From Candidatus Saccharibacteria bacterium UBA1944 (GTDB taxonomy: Bacteria; Patescibacteriota; Saccharimonadia; Saccharimonadales; Saccharimonadaceae): a stretch of 11,467 nucleotides of DNA. A program made the position numbers and the translations under genes. This document shows positions 6,183-11,467 of the stretch, in pieces (position 1 is the first letter of the stretch; each line of letters starts with the position of its first letter). A model generated the notes under the pieces. The model saw only the letters and a program-made list of their open reading frames with translations, made no database searches and was not told the DNA's origin. Location: the NCBI GenBank assembly GCA_002336935.1, contig DDEW01000010.1, positions 13,430-24,896 on the forward strand. The letters are read 5' to 3'.

Positions 6183-7316
6183 TGTAAATACTTCGTTGTA
6201 GAGAGCGGCAACTTCAGCATCGGTTTGTTCGGCCGGTGCTCTGCGTACATGCACAGGAATCTTTTTGCGAAAACCTTCAAATTGCCCGTCATGCCACAAA
6301 TGTGTTGAATGTAGACTATGTACGTACGCCGCAGCATGATGGTGAACATCCGCACCCACTAAACTCGCAATGCGTGGTTCATCATGGTTCTCCAAAAAAT
6401 GGACCATGTGTGTACGCATTGCTGCAGTGCGCTCGTAATGTTGGGCGGCTTCAGCAATATTGCCCACGACAAGTTGGTCGTAGAGACGCTTATCATAGCA
6501 GTAGTCGAAACCAAGTGATACGAGTCGTTCCTCAGTATCCCAGTACGTTTCGGCCATAAATACAAATTCGGGGTAATGTTGCTTTACCCCCCTAATAACG
6601 ACATCCCAATATTCTTGCTCGGGCCTATCACCAGCCCGTTCTTTCCAGGCTGAGCTGAAGATGTCGTTTAATAGCAGCATTGACATGTCGCAGCGCACAC
6701 CATCGCACAGAGCGGCGATGTCTAGAATAGTTCGTATCGATGCATCCCGGTAGCCTGCGTTGAACGCATTGAGCTGCGCAACATCAGGCCAGGCCGCAAG
6801 TGTTGGATCGCTGCCGTTTGCTATGGCATGCTCGCCACATTGGCGGAAATGGCTGGGCTCCTGAACCGCGCGCTCAGTGGTATCAGTGATGTAATATTCC
6901 GGATTGCTTAGTGTCCACGGGTGATCAAAAGCGGTATGGTTGGGCACATAATCAAGAATGAGTTTCATGCCGCGTTCAGCAAGTCGTGCACGAAGTTGCT
7001 GTAGCTCGTCGGCAGTACCAAAGCGGCTGTCAATGGTATATTGTTTCACTGCATATGCAGAACCAATAATGTCTTCTGGCGTATAGTCTGGAAGAAGCGC
7101 GCGTACTTCTTGAACAAGGCCTTCATCGCTACGGCTAATTTCGGCAGCAACTTCGCTGCGTTGCCAAATACCCATCAGCCACACGCAGTCCATACCAAAG
7201 CGTGCAATGCGCGCTAACTCATGGTCCGGTACGGTACCAAGCGTTACGGGTTGCTCTTGTTCTTTGCTGAGTCGGTAAAGCCACGTGGCGGTATTTATTT
7301 CGTAAATATTTTTCAT
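6171..7316 (-). CDS. GH13 alpha-amylase-family glycosidase lacking domain C
   Basis: The 381-residue protein opens MKNIYEINTATWLYRLS and carries the GH13 catalytic set: DYVPNH (122-127), GVRCDMSM with nucleophile Asp210, FMAETYWD with acid/base Glu256, and FLENHDEPR with Asp312. The early VWLMGIWQRS stretch marks it as a poorly characterised GH13 subgroup unlike its neighbour. Substrate is not predictable beyond an alpha-glucan. The barrel ends near ALYNEVFTSSN, where GH13 enzymes usually go on to the beta-sandwich domain C, so that domain is missing. There is no signal peptide. The start is set by AGGGGG 4 nt before ATG, overlapping the stop codon of rarA (8-nt gap), so it is the last gene of the MFS-rarA block. 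Its TAA overlaps the alpha-glucosidase TAG. Confidence 0.88.
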   Translation of the reverse strand: MKNIYEINTATWLYRLSKEQEQPVTLGTVPDHELARIARFGMDCVWLMGIWQRSEVAAEISRSDEGLVQEVRALLPDYTPEDIIGSAYAVKQYTIDSRFGTADELQQLRARLAERGMKLILDYVPNHTAFDHPWTLSNPEYYITDTTERAVQEPSHFRQCGEHAIANGSDPTLAAWPDVAQLNAFNAGYRDASIRTILDIAALCDGVRCDMSMLLLNDIFSSAWKERAGDRPEQEYWDVVIRGVKQHYPEFVFMAETYWDTEERLVSLGFDYCYDKRLYDQLVVGNIAEAAQHYERTAAMRTHMVHFLENHDEPRIASLVGADVHHHAAAYVHSLHSTHLWHDGQFEGFRKKIPVHVRRAPAEQTDAEVAALYNEVFTSSN

Positions 7317-7320
7317 TCTT

Positions 7321-7326
7321 CCCCCT
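7321..7326 (-). promoter_or_regulatory. ribosome binding site of the GH13 gene overlapping the rarA stop
   Basis: On the minus strand AGGGGG (7326-7321) lies 4 nt before ATG 7316. Its first bases belong to the rarA TAG (7327-7325), favouring termination-linked initiation. Confidence 0.7.
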
Positions 7327-8485
7327 ATGTTACGTCGTCTGGCAAAAAGCCTTTTGTGTGTTTAAAGTCAGCTTGCCATGTATAATCTTTGCCGTAACCA
7401 AGGTCTTTCATAAGGTTGGTAGGCGCGTTACGAATATGAAGCGGCACAGGCGAGTTGGGATACTGTTTCGCTAGTTCTTTTGCTGCATACATATGTTCGG
7501 TAATTTCGCGTGATTTAGGACTGCGCGCGAGCGCGATTGCACAGTGATACAAATTGTAATTTGCTTCGGGTAGCCCTACGCGCTCGACTGCTTGGAAAGT
7601 AGCAATGGCGAGCGCCAATGCTCCATTGCCTGCAAGTCCAATGTCTTCGCTAGCAAATATCACCATACGCCTGGCAATGAATTTTGGGTCTTCGCCAGCA
7701 TCAATCATGCGAGATAAGTAGTACGTAGTTGCGCGCTCATCACTGCCACGCATACTCTTGATAAACGCACTAATGACGTTGTAGTGCATGTCGCCTTTTT
7801 TGTCGTAGCCTGGCACTTTCTTCTGCGCAGCTACTTTAACAACTTCAGGAGTGATTTTTTTGTCGTTAATACTCAGCGCGAGTTCGAGGTTTCCTAGTGC
7901 TACCCGTGCATCACCGCCACTTAGTTCGGCTAAGTAGGCAAGTGCTGCTGCCGTGGCGACGCCTGTTTTTTTGAGGTGCTTGAGTGTACGTTTTAGTACT
8001 TTCGTAATTTCTTCTTTGCTCAGTGACTCTAGTACCAGCACACGACTACGGCTGAGCAGCGGAGTAATAATTTCGAAGCTGGGGTTTTCGGTAGTAGCGC
8101 CAATGAGTGTGATGAGGCCACTTTCTACGTGAGGCAGAAAAGCATCTTGCTGAGCTTTGTTAAAGCGATGGATTTCATCGACAAACAAAATAGTGCGAAT
8201 ACCAAGATTCCAGTTTTGCTTTGCATGCTCTACTACGGCAAGAACATCTTTTTTGCCGGCCGTAACAGCAGAGAGCTCAATAAAATCAGCATTAACTTCT
8301 TTTGCAATAATGCGCGCAAGCGTTGTCTTGCCTGTTCCTGGTGGTCCCCAAAAAATTAAGTTGACCGGTTCTTGTTTGGTGACAATTTGCCGCAGAATTT
8401 CACCAGCTGCAAGCAAGTGTGATTGCCCAATCACATCGTCAAGACGCTTTGGCCGAAGCTGTTCAGCAAGGGGGGTGCGAGCCAT
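7325..8485 (-). CDS. rarA: replication-associated recombination ATPase RarA (MgsA)
   Basis: The 386-residue AAA+ ATPase starts MARTPLAEQLRPKRLDDVIGQ, the usual RarA N-terminus. Walker A is GPPGTGKT (47-54), Walker B LFVDEIH (100-106), sensor 1 GATTEN (129-134), and the arginine-finger region LLSRSR follows (to 148). The C-terminal half has the RarA tetramerisation region (MRGSDERATTYYLSRM, then RRMVIFASEDIGLA). RarA, related to eukaryotic WRNIP1/Mgs1, acts at stalled replication forks, loading on DNA ends with SSB. The frame extends 12 codons to 8521, but those residues are not family-like and lie over the promoter; ATG 8485 is chosen. It ends KGFLPDDVT, slightly shorter than E. coli RarA, lacking the usual last residues. 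It lies 4 nt after the MFS stop and 8 nt before the GH13 gene. Confidence 0.96.
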   Translation of the reverse strand: MARTPLAEQLRPKRLDDVIGQSHLLAAGEILRQIVTKQEPVNLIFWGPPGTGKTTLARIIAKEVNADFIELSAVTAGKKDVLAVVEHAKQNWNLGIRTILFVDEIHRFNKAQQDAFLPHVESGLITLIGATTENPSFEIITPLLSRSRVLVLESLSKEEITKVLKRTLKHLKKTGVATAAALAYLAELSGGDARVALGNLELALSINDKKITPEVVKVAAQKKVPGYDKKGDMHYNVISAFIKSMRGSDERATTYYLSRMIDAGEDPKFIARRMVIFASEDIGLAGNGALALAIATFQAVERVGLPEANYNLYHCAIALARSPKSREITEHMYAAKELAKQYPNSPVPLHIRNAPTNLMKDLGYGKDYTWQADFKHTKGFLPDDVT

Positions 8486-8489
8486 GTAA

Positions 8490-9668
8490 TTATTGTACGC
8501 TGTTTCGCTTGGCGCGTACATTTAATTCAGACGCAAGCCCAATACCAACGAGTGTAACCACTATCCATGCTGCAGTAAATACGCTATATTGGCCAGCTAC
8601 CCAACCAAATAGTAGTACGAGTGGTATGTTGATAAAACGCGCGACGGTATTTACTGCTGAGCTAGCGCCAGCCCGCACACGTGAAGGCAGGTGGCGATGC
8701 ATCTGTGCAACCATCGCTACCGAAAGCCCGTTGGCGAGTATCATAATCACGAAGTGGGCCACGAGCACGAGCACGTACTGCTTAGCGACAATCAAGAATA
8801 AACTAGCTACAAATGTGGCCACGATAGCTGCCACGATTGCTCGCTTCGTTACAAAAAATCGACTAATGATACCACCAAATCCCCACGTGGCGTTTACCAC
8901 CGCGCCCACAACGCCGAAGAACAGCACAGGCGCCGAGAGGGCGATGTACCATAGTTGGTGCATTTCACCGACAAGTCCATTTGCCAGACCAATACTAAAC
9001 ATCGTGACAAGAATCCATATGAGGTTTGGATTGCGAAAGACGACACTAAATGTATCACGAACGTGGGTAAGCAGGGCGGTCTCGGCTGCATGTTTGTGAA
9101 TAGTTGCGTCGCGATACCGTAGCACCAATGGAATGGCAAGGAGCACAAGGGGTACGGTTAAAAGGTACGTTTCGCGTAAACCAATAGAGTTTCCGATTAG
9201 CCCGCCAACCAGGCCAGCGGCAAAGAGCGCGATACCCCCAAATGCGTTGTATATGCCATACTCTTTCTCAAAATCGTCGGCGTTACCTTTTTCTTCAAGC
9301 AGTGCGTCGTATACCATGGCTTCGTCGGTGCCAGAAGCAAGTGCGTCAAAGAACCCCCACAATATTGCCGAAAGTAAGTAAACGGGTACATCATAACTTA
9401 GCCCACCGACCAAACTGCTTGCACCTAGGCTGACCGTAGCAAGAATAAGCACTCCTTTGCGGCTCCATCGATCCGCCAGAATACCAGAAGGGATTTCCAT
9501 AAGGATTGACATGGCTGAATAGAGCGCTACCATGAGTGCGATTGATTCGCTACCAAAACCAATGCTTGTCATAAATAATTTTTCAACGGCATACCAAAAA
9601 ACAAAGTTCCTCAGGAACTTCGCTGCATACATAGGCACCATGCGCCGCCGAAATGACGAAAGAGTCAT
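8490..9668 (-). CDS. MFS transporter of unknown substrate
   Basis: The 392-residue protein has about 12 hydrophobic segments (for example 14-33, 42-62, 73-92, 96-112, 142-160, 166-184, 216-234, 245-268, 276-296, 298-320, 342-360 and 362-380). The MFS motif A is GILADRWSRKG (62-72), in the loop between helices 2 and 3. SGTDEAMVYD (112-121) resembles a motif of a DHA1-like subgroup often annotated as multidrug exporters. Substrate and direction cannot be read. ATG 9668 has no Shine-Dalgarno site but sits 6 nt behind a TATACT -10 box, so it is probably leaderless. It heads the minus block with rarA 4 nt behind its stop and is divergent from ddl, with only 23 bp between the two start codons. It could import or export sugars for the neighbouring glycosidases, but nothing in the protein says so. 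Confidence 0.9.
   Translation of the reverse strand: MTLSSFRRRMVPMYAAKFLRNFVFWYAVEKLFMTSIGFGSESIALMVALYSAMSILMEIPSGILADRWSRKGVLILATVSLGASSLVGGLSYDVPVYLLSAILWGFFDALASGTDEAMVYDALLEEKGNADDFEKEYGIYNAFGGIALFAAGLVGGLIGNSIGLRETYLLTVPLVLLAIPLVLRYRDATIHKHAAETALLTHVRDTFSVVFRNPNLIWILVTMFSIGLANGLVGEMHQLWYIALSAPVLFFGVVGAVVNATWGFGGIISRFFVTKRAIVAAIVATFVASLFLIVAKQYVLVLVAHFVIMILANGLSVAMVAQMHRHLPSRVRAGASSAVNTVARFINIPLVLLFGWVAGQYSVFTAAWIVVTLVGIGLASELNVRAKRNSVQ
8492..8520 (-). promoter_or_regulatory. putative internal promoter of rarA
   Basis: On the minus strand TACAAT (8497-8492) lies 6 nt before the rarA ATG and overlaps the MFS stop codon. At 17 bp upstream is a weak -35, TGTACG (8520-8515). The position predicts a leaderless rarA transcript in addition to read-through from the MFS gene. 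Confidence 0.4.
9604..9620. repeat. 17-bp perfect palindrome in the 5' end of the MFS gene
   Basis: AAGTTCCTCAGGAACTT has 8-bp arms around a central C. It lies 48-64 bp inside the MFS gene and 72-88 bp upstream of ddl, a plausible operator position for either gene. Arms of this size may also occur by chance once in about this much sequence. Confidence 0.4.
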
Positions 9669-9682
9669 GACTGTAGTATACT
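9653..9682 (+). promoter_or_regulatory. promoter of ddl
   Basis: ATGACG (9653-9658), 18 bp, TATACT (9677-9682), each near consensus. The -10 ends 9 nt before ATG 9692, which lacks a clear Shine-Dalgarno site (only AGAGG 4 nt away). The -35 lies in the MFS coding sequence. The -10 shares bases with the MFS -10 on the other strand. Confidence 0.55.
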
Positions 9683-9703
9683 AGAGGTACTATGTCACGA
9701 CAA
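9675..9703 (-). promoter_or_regulatory. promoter of the MFS gene
   Basis: On the minus strand TTGTCG (9703-9698), 17 bp, TATACT (9680-9675). The -10 ends 6 nt before ATG 9668. The -35 lies in the first ddl codons. AGTATACT at 9675-9682 is a palindrome, so both promoters use the same eight bases. Confidence 0.55.
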
Positions 9704-10720
9704 ACCGTACTACTTCTCTTTGGCGGTGAGTCGTCGGAGCACGATGTTTCGGTGACTTCTGCTCGTAATGTCTATGCCGCTATGGATGGTGAAAAATACG
9801 ATGTATTGCTGTGCTATATCGACAAAGTAGGTAAGTGGTGGTTGCTGGAGCGTTGGCTCGATAATCTGTCTGGTCACGGCGGAGCGCAACTGGTTGCCGC
9901 GCCTGGCACAAAAAGCTTCATTACACTGCCTGGTAACAAAGTTATTCACCCTGATGTCATAGTGCCAGTTCTCCATGGTAAGAATGGTGAAGACGGTACG
10001 GTACAGGGACTTGCGGCACTGCTCCATATCCCTATTGTAGGGTGTGACACAACGGCTAGTGCCGTATGTATGGATAAGATTTTGACAAAGCAAGTACTAG
10101 AGGCTAATGGCGTTAAAACGGTACCCTATAGGGTACATCGCAAAGGTAGCCCAATGCCAAAATACGAAGAGATAGCAGCGGAATTAGGCGACATCTTGTT
10201 TGTGAAACCTTCGCGTGCAGGTAGCTCTGTGGGTGTATCAAAGGTCCATGGTAAAACCGAGTTTATACCTGCGCTTCACGCGGCGCTTGAGCATGATGAT
10301 CGTGTGCTCATTGAGCGATCAGTCAGCGGACGCGAGCTTGAAACGGCCGTGTTGGGTAACCCGCCGCACCACAAAGTAAGCGGCATTGGTGAAATTATTG
10401 CAGGTGCAGAATTCTATGATTATAACGACAAGTACTCGCCCGACAGTACGTCGCAGGTACTTACAAATATTGACCTCGATGCTGCAGTTGAAGAAAAAAT
10501 TCGTACTTTATCGCACAAAGCGTACGACGTATTGGGTTGTTCTGGGTTAGCGCGAATTGACTATTTGCTCGAAGGTAAAACGCCGTATGTGATCGAAGTT
10601 AATACACTACCGGGCTTCACTAATATTAGTATGTATCCCAAACTATGGCGAGCTGCCGGCATGCATTACCCTGAGCTAATTGACGCGCTTATTGCCAGTG
10701 CTTTACATTCACAAAAATGA
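9692..10720 (+). CDS. ddl: D-alanine--D-alanine ligase
   Basis: The 342-residue ATP-grasp enzyme joins two D-alanines for peptidoglycan precursor synthesis in the cytoplasm. The N-terminal substrate domain has LLFGGESSEHDVS, whose Glu16 matches the D-Ala-binding Glu15 of E. coli DdlB. HGKNGEDGT lies at 95-103, the ATP-grasp stretch VKPSRAGSSVG at 171-181, the omega-loop FYDYNDKY at 241-248, and the metal and substrate end EVNTLPGFTNISMYPKLW near the C-terminus. The loop ends in Tyr248, where D-Ala-D-Ala ligases have Tyr and D-lactate ligases have Phe, so the depsipeptide (VanA-like) activity is unlikely. Presence implies the cell builds its own cell wall precursors, at least in this step. It is not in a mur cluster. 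It is divergent from the MFS gene; the SPFH gene follows 29 nt behind its TGA. Confidence 0.97.
   Translation: MSRQTVLLLFGGESSEHDVSVTSARNVYAAMDGEKYDVLLCYIDKVGKWWLLERWLDNLSGHGGAQLVAAPGTKSFITLPGNKVIHPDVIVPVLHGKNGEDGTVQGLAALLHIPIVGCDTTASAVCMDKILTKQVLEANGVKTVPYRVHRKGSPMPKYEEIAAELGDILFVKPSRAGSSVGVSKVHGKTEFIPALHAALEHDDRVLIERSVSGRELETAVLGNPPHHKVSGIGEIIAGAEFYDYNDKYSPDSTSQVLTNIDLDAAVEEKIRTLSHKAYDVLGCSGLARIDYLLEGKTPYVIEVNTLPGFTNISMYPKLWRAAGMHYPELIDALIASALHSQK
10121..10136. repeat. 16-bp palindrome inside ddl
   Basis: GTACCCTATAGGGTAC is a perfect palindrome within ddl codons for VPYRVH. It has no obvious role in this position and may be chance. Confidence 0.3.
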
Positions 10721-10726
10721 TATACT
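10718..10726 (+). promoter_or_regulatory. extended -10 promoter of the SPFH gene
   Basis: TGATATACT is an extended -10 element whose TGA is the ddl stop codon. The predicted start near 10733 gives a leader of about 17 nt carrying AGGAGAGG (10741-10748) before ATG 10750. No good -35 lies at 16-18 bp; TTTACA at 10702-10707 is too close. Confidence 0.5.
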
Positions 10727-10749
10727 AAAGGTATTAAAAAAGGAGAGGT

Positions 10750-11467
10750 ATGGAAATAATAGCTGGTTTATTAGCAATGTTTTTCCCAGGGTTTATCTTT
10801 ATTGTGATATTCCTGCTTGCGGGAATTAAAGTCGTGAATCAATACGAACGTGGCGTGGTACTAACGCTAGGTCGCTATAGTGGCACGCGTGAGCCCGGAC
10901 TTCGCTATGTTTGGCCGGTTATTCAAAAGATGATGCGTGTTGATGTGCGAAGTATGCCAATTGACGTACCAAAGCAAGAAATCATTACCAAAGATAACGT
11001 GACGGTTGGAGTTGATGCCGTGGTGTACCTGCGCGTTATTGATAGCGCCAAGGCAATGCTCGAAACAACAAACTATATTTACGCAACGAGCCAGTTTGCC
11101 CAGGCAGCTTTGCGTGATGTAACAGGTAATGTTGATATGGACGATTTGCTTGCTAAGCGCGAAGAAATTAGCCAACAAATTAAAACAATTGTTGATGCAG
11201 AGACCGACAAATGGGGCATTGATGTTGAGAACGTAAAGATTCAGAATATTGAATTGCCACAAGACATGAAGCGTGCCATGGCGAAGCAAGCTGAAGCTGA
11301 GCGTGAACGCCGTAGCAACATCATTAACGCTGATGGTGAAAAACAAGCTGCCCAAACCCTCGCTGAAGCTGCCAAAATTTTGTCGACTACGCCGGGTGCC
11401 ATCAATCTACGCACACTGAATACGCTTGAGCGTATCAGTACCGAGCCTTCACAGAAGACGATGATGC
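10750..11467 (+). CDS. stomatin/slipin-like SPFH (band 7) membrane protein, 3' end cut off
   Basis: The frame is open from ATG 10750 to the window end (239 codons). Residues 4-26 form one hydrophobic segment with a proline (Pro13), typical of the N-terminal anchor of stomatins. The SPFH domain follows: VVNQYERGVVLTLGRYSG, EPGLRYVWPVIQKMMRVDVR, then YLRVIDSAKAMLETTNYIYA, and ATSQFAQAALRDVTGNVDMD. A charged alpha-helical stretch (KRAMAKQAEAERERRSNIIN, then AEAAKIL) should form the coiled coil that drives oligomerisation. SPFH proteins make large ring or cage assemblies on the cytoplasmic membrane. Bacterial slipins usually sit next to an nfeD gene; none is upstream here, and downstream is outside the window. 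AGGAGAGG just before ATG gives a normal translation start, unlike its neighbours. At this length it is nearly complete. Confidence 0.95.
   Translation, partial: MEIIAGLLAMFFPGFIFIVIFLLAGIKVVNQYERGVVLTLGRYSGTREPGLRYVWPVIQKMMRVDVRSMPIDVPKQEIITKDNVTVGVDAVVYLRVIDSAKAMLETTNYIYATSQFAQAALRDVTGNVDMDDLLAKREEISQQIKTIVDAETDKWGIDVENVKIQNIELPQDMKRAMAKQAEAERERRSNIINADGEKQAAQTLAEAAKILSTTPGAINLRTLNTLERISTEPSQKTMM

Noticed and set aside
8486..8521. Twelve extra N-terminal codons of RarA
   Set aside because: The residues do not resemble RarA N-termini. The stretch overlaps the end of the MFS gene and the -10 of the rarA promoter.
8419..9099. 226-codon plus-strand frame opposite the MFS gene
   Set aside because: It is antisense to the MFS and rarA genes, rich in Thr, Ser and Ala as expected from a mirrored membrane-protein gene, and has no recognisable domain.
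10867..11355. 162-codon minus-strand frame at the right end
   Set aside because: It is a shadow of the SPFH gene, which has clear domain motifs and a ribosome site on the plus strand.
1..11467. CRISPR array, insertion sequence, prophage or alternative genetic code
   Set aside because: There are no spaced repeats, transposase, integrase or phage genes. All genes close with standard stops and none needs TGA read as an amino acid.

Overview
The window looks like part of a small, gene-dense bacterial chromosome of moderate GC read with the standard code: TAA, TAG and TGA all end genes and no in-frame TGA needs recoding. Short intergenic gaps, overlapping genes, an RRM-type RNA-binding protein, a compact gene set and many start codons placed directly behind a -10 box suggest a Patescibacteria/CPR lineage, possibly Saccharibacteria. 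That assignment is an inference from gene content and style. There is no 16S or marker-gene proof in the window.

Layout. 1-149 (-) is the start of an RRM RNA-binding protein, with a 12-bp inverted repeat around its start. 291-542 (-) is a three-helix CBU_0592-type membrane protein. 543-845 has no secure gene, but it holds a possible small RNA (or tiny ORF) ending in a good intrinsic terminator, a putative promoter, and two pieces of the following tRNA, one direct and one inverted. 846-921 (+) is tRNA-Ala(GGC). 1037-2857 (+) is typA. 2922-4529 (+) is a cytoplasmic GH37 trehalase behind a near-consensus promoter, overlapped by 4519-6174 (+), a GH13 alpha-glucosidase. These two converge on a minus-strand block: MFS transporter (9668-8490), rarA (8485-7325) and a GH13 glycosidase without domain C (7316-6171). 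The convergent stop codons overlap inside a hairpin. ddl (9692-10720, +) diverges from the MFS gene, and a stomatin-like SPFH gene (10750 onward, +) runs off the end.

How it fits together. Trehalase and alpha-glucosidase form a translationally coupled pair that would turn trehalose and short alpha-glucans into glucose inside the cell. A second GH13 enzyme faces them. The rest is core maintenance: ribosome-associated GTPase, replication-fork ATPase, peptidoglycan precursor ligase, membrane scaffold and RNA binding.

The most interesting signal is not a gene family. Six genes that appear to begin transcripts (RRM, membrane protein, trehalase, rarA, MFS, ddl) have a -10-like hexamer only 6-11 nt before ATG and so are predicted to be leaderless or nearly so, while genes inside operons have normal Shine-Dalgarno sites. 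The second is the pair of tRNA fragments in the leader of tRNA-Ala. No insertion sequence, CRISPR array, prophage or rRNA was seen.
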